Below are positions 42,987 to 51,370 of a DNA stretch of 64,000 nucleotides, piece by piece. The DNA comes from Vallicoccus soli. Its GTDB lineage: Bacteria; Actinomycetota; Actinomycetes; Motilibacterales; Motilibacteraceae. The stretch lies in contig NZ_QZEZ01000003.1 of assembly GCF_003594885.1 (NCBI RefSeq), positions 124,001-188,000 on the forward strand. The letters are read 5' to 3'. The notes beneath the pieces are model-generated. The model did no database searches. It was not told where the DNA came from and saw only the letters and a list, made by a program, of their open reading frames with translations. Both the position numbers and the translations under genes were made by a program. Numbering within the stretch: the stretch's first letter is position 1; the number at the start of each line of letters is the position of its first letter.

Positions 42987-45900
42987 GTGCGCGTCCCAGC
43001 CCTCGCCACCGCAGCCGCCGTCCTCGCCGCCCTGCTCGGCGTCGCCCCGTCCGCCGGCGCCGCGCCGCCGACCCGCTCCCCCGCCGCGGCCAGCGCGGCG
43101 GACGCGGGCGACCGCCTGCAGGCCTACCGGGGCGAGACCGACCTCGCGGGCCTGGCGCGCATCCGCGCCCTGGGGGTGGACCCGCACGACCTCTCCGTCG
43201 CGCCGCTGGAGGGCGGCCGCGCGCGGGTCGAGGTCGTGCTCACCGGCGCCCAGGCCCGCGGCCTCGAGCGCGCGGGCGTGGACCTCGACGCGACGGCGGC
43301 CGACCGCGGGGCGGCGCGCACCCTCGCCGCCGCGGGCGACGGGGTGTTCCGGCCCTACTCCGGGCCGGGCGGGCTCGCCGAGGAGCTGCGGGCGCAGGCC
43401 CGGGCGCACCCCGGCATCGCGGAGCTCGTGACCATCGGGCGCACGGTGCAGGGCAAGCCGATCCTCGCGGTCAAGGTGACCAAGGGGGCCCGCGCGGTCC
43501 GCGACGGCTCCCGGCCGGCGACGGTCTACCTCGGGGCCCAGCACGCCCGGGAGTGGATCACCCCGGAGATGGTCCGCCGGCTGCTCGACGACGTGCTCGA
43601 CGGCTACGCCACCGACCGCTCGCTGCGCCGGCTCGTCGACACCAACGAGCTCTGGTTCATCCCGGTGGGCAACCCCGACGGCTACGACTTCACCTTCACC
43701 GAGGGCAACCGCCTGTGGCGCAAGAACCTGCGCGACAACGACGAGAACGGCGTGACGACCGTCGGGGACGGCGTCGACCTCAACCGCAACTTCGAGACCA
43801 AGTGGGGGTACGACGACGAGGGCTCGTCGCCGAACCCGGCCAGCGACACGTACCGGGGGCCGTCCCCGGGCTCGGAGCCGGAGACCCAGTCGCTCAACCG
43901 GCTCTTCGCCCGCATCACCCCCGAGTTCCTCGTCAACTACCACTCCGCGGCGGAGCTGCTCCTGCACGGCGTGGGCTGGCAGGTCGCGACGCCGACCCCG
44001 GACGACGTGCTCTACCAGGCGATGGTCGGCGACGACGACGACCCGGCCGTGCCGGGCTACGACCCCGACATCTCCGCCGAGCTCTACACGACCAACGGCG
44101 ACACCGACACGCACGTGCAGGAGGCGTACGGCACGCTCGGCTTCACCCCGGAGATGGCCACCTGCCAGAGCGCGTCGGCGGTGGACCCGGACGACGCGTG
44201 GGACCCGGACGACTGCCAGAGCGTGTTCAACTTCCCGGACGACGAGGCCCTGATCCAGGCCGAGTACGAGAAGAACGTCCCGTTCGCGCTGGCCGTGGCG
44301 CGCAGCGCCGCGGACCCCGACGACCCGGTGTCGGTGACCGGGATCGACACGCCGGACTTCGTCGTGGACGCCTTCGAGGTCTCGTACGGCACGCGGCAGC
44401 CGGTCGCGGTGACCGCGAAGCGCGCGCTGCGCGACGTCGTGATGCGCTACCGGGTCAACGGGCGCGGCCCCGTCTACCGGGTGCCGGTGCGCGAGTGGCG
44501 CGGCGGCGAGCGCTACGGCGACGAGAACGACGACTACTACGCGGAGCTGCGCGGGGTGGTGCGCGGCGCCCGCGAGGGCGACCGGGTGACCGTGTGGTTC
44601 GAGGGCCGCGAGCGCGGGCTGTCCCGCAGCGAGCGGTTCACGTACACCGTGGAGAACGCTTCCCGCAACGACGTGCTCGTCGTGGCCAACGAGGACTACA
44701 CCGGCGTCAACCCCACGTACCCCGACGAGGTCACCGCCCCCAAGCACCTCCAGGCGCACCTCGACGCGCTGGCCGCCAACGGGGTCGGGGCCGACACGTG
44801 GGACGTCGACGCGCAGGGCGTCCCGCACCACCTGGGCGTGCTCGGCCACTACGGGACGGTGCTCTGGTACCTGGGCGACAACCGCCTGACCCAGGACCCG
44901 GAGGACGAGCTCACCGAGTACGGCTCGGCGCAGCTGCCCGACGCGTCCGTCGCCGAGCGCCAGCAGTACCTCACGATCGCCGTCCGCGACTTCCTCAACG
45001 AGGGCGGCAAGCTCGTGCACGCCGGCGAGACGGCGGCGTACTACGGCATCCTCGGCAGCTCGCTCGGCGGCATCTACTACGGCCTCGACGGGCGGCCCGA
45101 GGAGCCGTGCGCCGTGACCGTCGACCCGACCGCGGACTGCCTGCTGCTCGCCGACGACTTCTCCCAGTACTACCTCGGGGCGTACGCGAGGACCGCGATC
45201 GCGGAGGCGGACGGCGTCGCCGGCACCGCCGGTGCGCTCGCCGGGCTGGCCGCGGACTTCGGCGGCCCGGCGACCGTGGCCAACCCGGTCGACGAGGTCG
45301 GCGCCTTCACCCCGCTCAGCGAGGTCCTCGACCCGGCGACGCACCCGTGGTTCGGCCCGAGCACCCCGGCGGCGGAGTACGTCGGCGCGTCCGGCCCGTT
45401 CCTGCCCGTCGAGGGGCGCCAGGGCGCGGCGGCGGAGCACGCGGACGACAGCTGGATGCGCCTGACCCGCACGTACGACCTCACCGGGCTCACCGCGGCC
45501 GACGCACCGGCCTTCGCCGCGCAGCTGTCGTGGGACACCGAGGAGGGCTACGACCACGTGGTCGTCGAGGCGCGCACGCCCGGCGGGGAGGACTGGACGA
45601 CCCTGCCCGAGGCGGGCGGGGCCACCTCGAGCGCGGTGCCGACCGAGTGCGAGGCCGGCTTCCTCCTCGAGGAGCACCCGGCGCTGCTGCGCTACCTCAC
45701 CCCGGGCGACCCCTGCACCGCCACGGGGACGAGCGGTGCGTGGAACTCGCTCACCGGGTCCTCCGACGGCTGGCAGGACCTGCGGTTCGACCTGTCGGCG
45801 TACGCGGGCGGCGCGGTGGAGGTGACGGTCTCCTACGTCACCGACCCCTTCACCGGCGGCGCCGGGGTGATCGTCGACGACACGCGGCTCGTCACGGCGG

Positions 45901-46148
45901 GCGGCGAGCAGCAGGAGGCGGGCTTCGAGGACGGGCTCGCCCCCTGGACCGTCCCCGGGGAGCCCGAGGGCAGCCCGGCGAACACCCGCGACTTCGAGCT
46001 CTCGCTCGGCCTCGGCGGCATCACCGCGGCGATCGCCACGGAGGACACGGTCCTGCTCGGCTTCGGGCTGGAGCAGCTGGCGAGCGACGAGGCCCGCGCG
46101 GCGCTGGCGGGCGCGGCGCTGCGGCAGCTGGGCGCCGTCCGGCCGTAG
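42987..46148 (+). CDS. Secreted M14-family zinc carboxypeptidase, multidomain
   Basis: A 1053-residue secreted protein. The signal peptide covers residues ~1-26 (ending PSAGAAP). A short propeptide-like region precedes the M14 catalytic domain (~120-440): zinc ligands in GAQHAREWITPEM (HxxE) and LVNYHSAAELLL, and the catalytic Glu in FTPEMATC; substrate Arg/Asn pairs are in NRNFETKWGY. The remaining ~600 residues include a Rossmann-like block (NDVLVVANEDYTGVNPTY.., HYGTVLWYLGDNR) and a C-terminal jelly-roll or MAM-like domain (FDLSAYAGGAVEVTVSYVTDP). It cleaves C-terminal residues from extracellular peptides. The GTG start has a CGGAGA site 6 nt upstream. Confidence 0.9.
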   Translation: MRVPALATAAAVLAALLGVAPSAGAAPPTRSPAAASAADAGDRLQAYRGETDLAGLARIRALGVDPHDLSVAPLEGGRARVEVVLTGAQARGLERAGVDLDATAADRGAARTLAAAGDGVFRPYSGPGGLAEELRAQARAHPGIAELVTIGRTVQGKPILAVKVTKGARAVRDGSRPATVYLGAQHAREWITPEMVRRLLDDVLDGYATDRSLRRLVDTNELWFIPVGNPDGYDFTFTEGNRLWRKNLRDNDENGVTTVGDGVDLNRNFETKWGYDDEGSSPNPASDTYRGPSPGSEPETQSLNRLFARITPEFLVNYHSAAELLLHGVGWQVATPTPDDVLYQAMVGDDDDPAVPGYDPDISAELYTTNGDTDTHVQEAYGTLGFTPEMATCQSASAVDPDDAWDPDDCQSVFNFPDDEALIQAEYEKNVPFALAVARSAADPDDPVSVTGIDTPDFVVDAFEVSYGTRQPVAVTAKRALRDVVMRYRVNGRGPVYRVPVREWRGGERYGDENDDYYAELRGVVRGAREGDRVTVWFEGRERGLSRSERFTYTVENASRNDVLVVANEDYTGVNPTYPDEVTAPKHLQAHLDALAANGVGADTWDVDAQGVPHHLGVLGHYGTVLWYLGDNRLTQDPEDELTEYGSAQLPDASVAERQQYLTIAVRDFLNEGGKLVHAGETAAYYGILGSSLGGIYYGLDGRPEEPCAVTVDPTADCLLLADDFSQYYLGAYARTAIAEADGVAGTAGALAGLAADFGGPATVANPVDEVGAFTPLSEVLDPATHPWFGPSTPAAEYVGASGPFLPVEGRQGAAAEHADDSWMRLTRTYDLTGLTAADAPAFAAQLSWDTEEGYDHVVVEARTPGGEDWTTLPEAGGATSSAVPTECEAGFLLEEHPALLRYLTPGDPCTATGTSGAWNSLTGSSDGWQDLRFDLSAYAGGAVEVTVSYVTDPFTGGAGVIVDDTRLVTAGGEQQEAGFEDGLAPWTVPGEPEGSPANTRDFELSLGLGGITAAIATEDTVLLGFGLEQLASDEARAALAGAALRQLGAVRP

Positions 46149-46160
46149 GCCGCGCGCCAC

Positions 46161-46192
46161 GAGGCCCGGACCCCGTCGGGGGTCCGGGCCTC
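46161..46192 (+). terminator. Strong intrinsic-type hairpin after the M14 peptidase gene
   Basis: Perfect 14-bp stem (GAGGCCCGGACCCC / GGGGTCCGGGCCTC) with the GTCG tetraloop, 13 nt after the stop codon. It is followed by short TCGTGCG-type repeats and no T-run. It is the clearest terminator in the window. Confidence 0.75.
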
Positions 46193-46265
46193 GTCGTGCG
46201 TCGTGCGTCGTGCCTCGTCCGTCGGGCGCCCGGCCGCTCCGGCTCGGCGCCGGGCGGCCCGGCGC

Positions 46266-46445
46266 TCAGCCCAGCCGGCGCCGGCGCGCCGGGCGGCGCC
46301 CCTGGGCGGCGGCGCCGCCCAGCAGGCTGCCGAGCAGCCCGCCGCCCGAGCGACCCGCGGCGCGGCCGCCCGCCGACCGCCTCCGCGCGCCCTGCGCGCC
46401 GCGCGCGACGGCCGCACCCGTGAGCAGCTTGCCGAGCAGTCCCAT
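46266..46445 (-). CDS. Small Gly/Arg-rich protein (59 aa)
   Basis: A short frame supported by a GGAGG ribosome-binding site 6 nt before the ATG. It begins MGLLGKLLTGAAVARGAQGA; a second LLGSLLGGAAAQ segment follows an Arg/Gly-rich linker, and a basic tail ends RRRRLG. The two short hydrophobic repeats resemble each other. No known family is recognised; it could be a membrane-associated small protein. It lies between the M14 terminator and the cobalamin riboswitch, divergent from the latter. Confidence 0.6.
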   Translation of the reverse strand: MGLLGKLLTGAAVARGAQGARRRSAGGRAAGRSGGGLLGSLLGGAAAQGRRPARRRRLG

Positions 46446-46577
46446 GCCGACCTCCGTGTCCCCGGTCTCCCGGTGCTCCTGCGGGGCCTCTCCCGGCCCC
46501 GTCCTGGGTCCTGCGCTACCCCGCGGCGCCGCGCCGCACGCCCCGCCGGGGACCCCGGTCGGCGGCGGGCCACCGGT

Positions 46578-46745
46578 CCGTGGTGCACTGGTGCGTCAGG
46601 CGATGGCGGACAGAGGAAGCCGGTGCGATCCCGGCGCGGTCCCGCCACTGTGACCGGGGAGCGAGCCCCGCGACGGCCACGGCCCACCAGGGCGGGAAGG
46701 CCGGGGCGAGCGGCGATCCGGGAGCCAGGAGACTCACGTCATCGC
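46578..46745 (+). promoter_or_regulatory. Cobalamin (adenosylcobalamin-type) riboswitch
   Basis: Clear consensus pieces in order: GGTGC near 46582, AGAGGAAGCCGGTGCGAT (46612-46629), GGCGCGGTCCCGCCACTGTG (46633-46652), a variable stem, and the B12 box GCCAGGAGACTCACGTC (46724-46740). It ends ~50 nt before the start of the corrinoid-importer operon. In bacteria such RNAs shut off expression when cobalamin is plentiful. Confidence 0.93.
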
Positions 46746-46772
46746 GACCTCCCAGCGGGGCGGATCTCCCCC

Positions 46773-46795
46773 AGAGAGGTGGCCGAGCCACCGTG
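46773..46795 (+). promoter_or_regulatory. Ribosome-binding-site hairpin (riboswitch expression platform)
   Basis: The Shine-Dalgarno-like AGAGAGG is followed by a perfect 6-bp hairpin GGTGGC-CGA-GCCACC (46778-46792) that ends directly at the GTG start codon (46793). It overlaps the end of the ribosome-binding site, so it can block initiation. Confidence 0.55.
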
Positions 46796-47992
46796 CGCAC
46801 CACCCGTCGTGCCCTGCCCGCGGCCCTCGCCGCGGGCGCCCTCCTCCTCGCCGGCTGCGGCGGGGACGGGCCCCCCTCGACCGCGGCCGCGCCGCCGGCC
46901 GAGCGCTGCATCGGCGACTTCGACCCCGCGGCGGACTACGTCCCCGACACCGGCGGGGTGCAGGACGCCGAGGGCTTCACGCTCTCGGACGAGCGCAGCT
47001 ACCAGGTCCTCACCGTGGAGCAGCCGTACCCGGGCGGCTCCCCCGAGTCGTACGTCCTCGTGCGCTGCGGGGCCCCGGACCCCGAGCTCACGGGCGACCT
47101 CGCCGACGCCCCGCGCATCGAGGTGCCGGTGCGCAGCCTCTACTCCGCCTCGACGACCCACCTGCCGATGCTCGAGGAGGTCGGAGCGCTCGGCGTCCTC
47201 ACCGGCGTCGCGGACGGCGGGCTGGTCACGAGCCCCGCGGTCAACGAGCGCCTCGAGGCCGGCACCACCACCGCGTACGCCGCGGGCGGCACCGTCGACA
47301 CCGAGTCCGTCGTCGCGGCCGACCCGGACGTGCTCGTCACCGGCGGCTACGACGACGCGGCGTACCCGGTCCTTCGCGAGGCGGGCGTCCCCGTGCTCGC
47401 CGACAGCGAGTGGCTCGAGCCCACGCCGCTGGGGCGCGCCGAGTGGGTCAAGGTGTTCGGCGCGCTGACCGGCCGCCAGGAGGAGGCCGCCCAGGCGTAC
47501 GAGCGGGTCAAGGACGCGTACGAGGGGACCCGCGCGCTCGCCGAGGGCGCCGAGCCGGTCGAGGTGCTGCCGGGCAGCACCTACGAGGGCACCTGGTACG
47601 TCCCCGGAGGCGGCTCGTACCTCTCGCGGCTGCTCGCCGACGCCGGCGGGACGACCGCCTGGGCGGACGACCCGAGCACCGGCAGCCTGCCCGTGCCCCT
47701 GGAGGAGGTCGTGGCCGAGGCGGGCGACGCGCCCGTGTGGCTCGTCACCGACGACTGGGCGACCACGGCGGACGCCCTGGCGGCCGACCCGCGCTACGCC
47801 GAGCTGGCCGCGCTGCGCGACGGCGGGCTGTGGACGTCGGCGAAGGTCGTGGGCCCCGGCGGCGGCAGCGACTTCTACGAGCGCGGCGTGGCCCGGCCGG
47901 ACCTCGTGCTCGCCGACCTCGTGCACGTGCTGCACCCCGAGCTGCTGCCCGAGCACGGGACGACGTTCTACCGCCCGGTGCCGCAGGGGTGA
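46793..47992 (+). CDS. Corrinoid/iron-siderophore-type ABC transporter substrate-binding lipoprotein
   Basis: A 399-residue lipoprotein. The signal TTRRALPAALAAGALLLAGC has a lipobox with Cys at ~21. The mature protein has the helical-backbone BtuF/FepB-like fold: VPVRSLYSASTTHLPMLEEVGAL.., SVVAADPDVLVTGGYD, GTWYVPGGGSYLSRLLADAG and VWLVTDDWATTADAL. The riboswitch upstream points to a cobalamin-type ligand. The GTG was chosen from the lipoprotein signal position; the longer frame runs through the riboswitch. The stop overlaps the permease start (GTGA). Confidence 0.9.
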   Translation: MRTTRRALPAALAAGALLLAGCGGDGPPSTAAAPPAERCIGDFDPAADYVPDTGGVQDAEGFTLSDERSYQVLTVEQPYPGGSPESYVLVRCGAPDPELTGDLADAPRIEVPVRSLYSASTTHLPMLEEVGALGVLTGVADGGLVTSPAVNERLEAGTTTAYAAGGTVDTESVVAADPDVLVTGGYDDAAYPVLREAGVPVLADSEWLEPTPLGRAEWVKVFGALTGRQEEAAQAYERVKDAYEGTRALAEGAEPVEVLPGSTYEGTWYVPGGGSYLSRLLADAGGTTAWADDPSTGSLPVPLEEVVAEAGDAPVWLVTDDWATTADALAADPRYAELAALRDGGLWTSAKVVGPGGGSDFYERGVARPDLVLADLVHVLHPELLPEHGTTFYRPVPQG

Positions 47993-49017
47993 ACCGCCGC
48001 CCGGTCCTGGTCGGGGCGGGCCTGCTGGTGGCGCTGGCCGCCGCCCTGGTGGCGGCGGTCGCGCTGGGGCCCGTACGGGTGCCGCTCGGCGAGACCGCGC
48101 GGGTGCTGGTGGGCGCCGCGCCCGAGGACCCGCGGTGGTCGACGGTGGTCGGCACGCTGCGGGTGCCGCGGGCTCTGACGGCGGTGCTCGCGGGCTCGGC
48201 GCTCGGGGTGGCGGGCCTGCAGCTGCAGACGCTGTTCCGCAACCCGCTCGCCGAGCCGTACGTCCTGGGCGTCTCCTCCGGCGCCTCCCTGGGCGTGGGC
48301 CTCGTCGTCGTGGGCGCGGGCGGCTCCGGGGCGGGCTTCGCGGCGGGGCTGGCGGGCGCGGGGCGCGTCGGCGTGGTCGTGGCTGCGGCGCTGGGCTCGG
48401 CGCTCGTGCTCGCGCTGGTGCTCCTGCTGGCCCGGTGGGCCCGCTCGGCGGTGACGCTGCTGCTCGTCGGGGTCATGGTGGGCTCGGCGAGCACCGCGGC
48501 GCTGTCGGTGCTGCTGGTGTGGACCGAGCCGGAGCGGGCGCAGCAGTTCCTGCTGTGGGGGCTCGGGTCGTTCTCCGCGACGACCTGGTCGGACCTGCGC
48601 GTGCTCGCGCCGTGCGTCGTCGCGGGGCTCGCGGCCGCCGCCGCGTCCGCCCGCGCCCTCGACGCGCTGCTGCTCGGCGAGGCGTACGCCCGGACCATGG
48701 GCGTCGACGTGCGCCGCACCCGCCTCCTCACGCTGCTCTCGGCGTCCCTGCTGGCCGGCGCGACGACGGCGTTCTGCGGGCCGGTCGCGTTCCTCGGGCT
48801 GGCGGTGCCCCACCTGGCCCGGCGGGCGTTCGGGACGTCGGGGCACCGGGTGCTGCTGCCGGGGTGCGCGGTGCTCGGCGCGGTGCTGGCGCTGGTGTGC
48901 GCCGTCGTGTCGCAGGCCCCGGGGTCCGGGACGGTGCTGCCGCTCAACGCGGTGACGTCGTTCGTCGGGGCGCCGGTCGTCGTGGCCGTCCTGCTGCGCA
49001 GCCGGGTGGCGCTGTGA
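47989..49017 (+). CDS. btuC: FecCD/BtuC-family ABC permease
   Basis: A 342-residue permease with about nine or ten helices. LRVPRALTAVLAGSALGVAGLQLQTLFRNPLAEPYVLGVSSGASLG is the diagnostic FecCD segment; FCGPVAFLGLAVPHLARRAFGTSGHRVLLPG is the coupling region. The symbol btuC rests on the riboswitch context, since siderophore permeases look the same. It is coupled by GTGA overlaps to both neighbours. Confidence 0.9.
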   Translation: MNRRPVLVGAGLLVALAAALVAAVALGPVRVPLGETARVLVGAAPEDPRWSTVVGTLRVPRALTAVLAGSALGVAGLQLQTLFRNPLAEPYVLGVSSGASLGVGLVVVGAGGSGAGFAAGLAGAGRVGVVVAAALGSALVLALVLLLARWARSAVTLLLVGVMVGSASTAALSVLLVWTEPERAQQFLLWGLGSFSATTWSDLRVLAPCVVAGLAAAAASARALDALLLGEAYARTMGVDVRRTRLLTLLSASLLAGATTAFCGPVAFLGLAVPHLARRAFGTSGHRVLLPGCAVLGAVLALVCAVVSQAPGSGTVLPLNAVTSFVGAPVVVAVLLRSRVAL

Positions 49018-49979
49018 GCGGGCTGGTGCTCGACGGGCTCACCACCGGGTACGGCGGCCGCCGCGGCCGCCCGGTGTCCACCGCCCTGTCCGCGGCGGCC
49101 CTGAGGGGCACCCTCACAGCGGTGCTCGGGCCCAACGGCTCCGGCAAGTCGACCCTGCTGCGCACCCTCGCCGGCCTGCAGCCCGCGCTCGGCGGGCGGG
49201 CGCTGCTCGACGGCGAGGACCTGCTCGCGCTGCCCGGCCCGGAGCGCGCGCGGCGGGTCGGCGTGGTGCTGACCGAGCGCGTCGAGCCCGGCCTGCTCAC
49301 GGCGCGGGACGTCGCGGCGCTGGGGCGCACGCCGCACCTGCCCTGGGGCGCGCGGCTGCGCCCGCAGGACGACGAGGCCGTCGGCTGGGCGCTGGACGCC
49401 GTGGGCGCGGCGGGCCTGGCGGGCCGGCGCTTCGCCGAGCTGTCCGACGGCGAGCGCCAGCGGGTGCTCACCGCGCGGGCGCTCGCCCAGGAGCCGGGGC
49501 TGCTGCTGCTCGACGAGCCGACCGCGTTCCTCGACGTGCCGGCGCGGGTGTCGCTGCTCGCCCTGCTGCGCCGCCTCGCCGCCGAGCGGGACCTCGTCGT
49601 CGTGCTGTCGACGCACGACCTGGAGCTCGCGCTGCGCCTCGCGGACCGGGTGTGGCTGGTGGGGGCGGACGGCGCCCTGCGTGAGGGGTCCCCCGAGGCG
49701 CTCGCCCTCGACGGCACCCTCGGCGCCGCCTTCGACCGCGACGGCCTGCACCTCGACCCGCAGCGCGGCGCCTTCGTCCTCGACCCCGGCCCCGACGCCC
49801 CCGTCGCCCGCTGCGCCGACCCCGTCGCCGCCCGCGCCCTCGCCCGCCGCGGCTGGCGCGTCGTCCCCGACGGCGACGCCGAGCTCGCCGTCACCCCCGC
49901 CGCCGACGGCCTCGTCGTGACCCACCGCGGGGTGCGGCGGGTGGTCGCGTCCGTCGACGACCTGCCCTCCCCGCGTTGA
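49014..49979 (+). CDS. btuD: BtuD-like ABC transporter ATP-binding protein
   Basis: A 321-residue ATPase with Walker A GPNGSGKSTLL, signature LSDGERQRV (instead of LSGGQ), Walker B LLLLDEPTAFLDVP and H-loop LSTHDLELAL. After the ATPase core (~240 residues) comes a ~75-residue C-terminal extension with FDRDGLHLDPQRGAFVL and RRGWRVVPDGDAELAVTPAAD; such tails occur in other actinobacterial FepC/HmuV-like proteins, but the function is unknown. It is the last gene of the operon, followed by a long hairpin. Confidence 0.9.
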   Translation: MSGLVLDGLTTGYGGRRGRPVSTALSAAALRGTLTAVLGPNGSGKSTLLRTLAGLQPALGGRALLDGEDLLALPGPERARRVGVVLTERVEPGLLTARDVAALGRTPHLPWGARLRPQDDEAVGWALDAVGAAGLAGRRFAELSDGERQRVLTARALAQEPGLLLLDEPTAFLDVPARVSLLALLRRLAAERDLVVVLSTHDLELALRLADRVWLVGADGALREGSPEALALDGTLGAAFDRDGLHLDPQRGAFVLDPGPDAPVARCADPVAARALARRGWRVVPDGDAELAVTPAADGLVVTHRGVRRVVASVDDLPSPR

Positions 49980-49993
49980 CCACGCGGAGCACC

Positions 49994-50041
49994 CGTACGG
50001 GTGCCTCGCGAGGCGTCCTGGCCTCGTGAGGCACCCGTACG
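49994..50041. terminator. Long hairpin downstream of the corrinoid importer operon
   Basis: 21-nt arms (49994-50014 and 50021-50041; core CGTACGGGTGCCTC / GAGGCACCCGTACG) with one mismatch and a 6-nt loop. The left arm overlaps a perfect 16-bp palindrome GCACCCGTACGGGTGC at 49989-50004, so two alternative structures are possible. Terminator function is inferred. Confidence 0.55.
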
Positions 50042-50063
50042 CCTTGTCCGGCGCCACCTGCGG

Positions 50064-50079
50064 CCGCGACCATGCGCGG
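50064..50079. repeat. Dispersed hairpin element CCGCGACCATGCGCGG
   Basis: CCGCG-ACCATG-CGCGG followed by TGGCGGAG. The same core (with GATCATG), also followed by (G)ATGGCGGAG, occurs at 16310-16335. Here it abuts the GTG of the hydroxyacid dehydrogenase gene. Confidence 0.55.
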
Positions 50080-51336
50080 GTGGCGGAGTCGTACGGGCGT
50101 CGGGTGCAGTCGCGGATCTACCGCGAGGGGGTGCTCGGCCGGCGCCCGGCGGTCCCCGTCGACCCCGTACGCCTCGCCGCCGCGGCCCGCCGCCGCATGC
50201 CGCGGCGCGCGTGGGCGTACGTCGCCGGCTCCGCGGGGCAGCAGGCGACGGAGCGGGCGAACCGGGCGGCGCTCGACGCGTGGCGCATCGTGCCGCGGAT
50301 GCTCCGCGCCGTGGAGGAGCGCGACCTGTCGGTCGAGCTGTTCGGGCAGCGCTACCCCGCACCGGTGCTGCTCGCGCCCATCGGGGTCCTGGAGATGGCG
50401 CACCCCGAGGCGGACCTGGCCGTCGCGCGCGCGTCGGCGCGGCTGGGCCTGCCGATGCTCGTCTCGACGCAGGGGTCGGCGCCGGTGGAGGCGACGGCAG
50501 CGGCGGCCGGCGCGACCGCGCCCTGGTTCCAGCTCTACTGGAGCCGCGAGCCGGACCTCGTCGCGAGCATGGTCCGCCGTGCCGAGGCCTCCGGGTGCCG
50601 CGCGCTCGTCGTCACCGTCGACACCCACCTGCTCGGCTGGCGCCCGCAGGACCTCGACCTCGGCCACCTGCCGTTCGCCCGCGGCCTCGGCATCGCGCAG
50701 TACACCAGCGACCCCGTCTTCGCCCGCCTCGTCGCCGAGCGCCCGCGCAGCCGCACGTCCGCGCGGCCCACCCCCGCGGCGGTCGGCGCGCTGCTGTCCA
50801 TGGCCCGGCACCACCCGGGGGGCACGTGGGCGAACCTGCGCTCCCCCGCGCCCCGCGCCGCCGTCGAGACGTTCCTCGACGTCTTCAGCAACCCCGCGCT
50901 CACGTGGGACGACCTCGGCCGGCTGCGCGGCCTCACGAGCCTCCCGGTGCTGGTCAAGGGCGTCCAGACCCGCGAGGACGCCCGGCTGGCCGAGGAGCAC
51001 GGCGCCGACGGCGTCGTCGTGTCGAACCACGGCGGCCGGCAGGTCGACGGCGCGCTCGGCTCGCTCGACGCCCTCGCGGACGTCGCGGGCTCGGTCGACG
51101 TGCCGGTCCTCTTCGACAGCGGCATCCGCGGCGGCGCCGACGCCTTCAAGGCGCTCGCCCTGGGCGCCCGGGCCGTCCTGCTCGGTCGCCCGTACGTCTA
51201 CGGCCTCGCCCTCGCCGGCGAGGAGGGCGTCGTGCAGGTGGTCGAGCACCTCGTCGCCGAGCTCGACCTCACCCTCGGGCTGGCCGGCTGCCGGACCCTC
51301 GCCGACGTGGGACCGGCGGCGGTCCGGCGCTGCTGA
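50080..51336 (+). CDS. FMN-dependent alpha-hydroxyacid dehydrogenase/oxidase
   Basis: A 418-residue TIM-barrel flavoenzyme of the L-lactate dehydrogenase (LldD)/glycolate oxidase/lactate oxidase family. Active-site elements are present: WAYVAGSAG (Tyr), LAPIGVLEMAHPEADLAVARA, APWFQLYW, LVVTVDT, PVLVKGVQTREDA (Lys), VVSNHGGRQVDGALGS (catalytic His and Arg) and FDSGIRGGADAFKAL. It oxidises (S)-2-hydroxyacids. The start is GTG 50080, with GTG 50104 an alternative; neither has a clear ribosome-binding site, and a repeat element sits directly before 50080. Confidence 0.9.
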   Translation: MAESYGRRVQSRIYREGVLGRRPAVPVDPVRLAAAARRRMPRRAWAYVAGSAGQQATERANRAALDAWRIVPRMLRAVEERDLSVELFGQRYPAPVLLAPIGVLEMAHPEADLAVARASARLGLPMLVSTQGSAPVEATAAAAGATAPWFQLYWSREPDLVASMVRRAEASGCRALVVTVDTHLLGWRPQDLDLGHLPFARGLGIAQYTSDPVFARLVAERPRSRTSARPTPAAVGALLSMARHHPGGTWANLRSPAPRAAVETFLDVFSNPALTWDDLGRLRGLTSLPVLVKGVQTREDARLAEEHGADGVVVSNHGGRQVDGALGSLDALADVAGSVDVPVLFDSGIRGGADAFKALALGARAVLLGRPYVYGLALAGEEGVVQVVEHLVAELDLTLGLAGCRTLADVGPAAVRRC

Positions 51337-51370
51337 GCACGCCGCGCACCGGAGGGCGACCCCCCGGGAC

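Noticed and set aside
42912-46160. 1082-residue minus-strand frame opposite the M14 peptidase
   Set aside because: A mirror of the peptidase codon bias; the peptidase has signal peptide and catalytic residues.
46771-46800. AGAGAGGTGGCCGAG resembling the 5' part of a tRNA-Ser
   Set aside because: No cloverleaf follows; it is the ribosome-binding site and hairpin before the substrate-binding protein gene.
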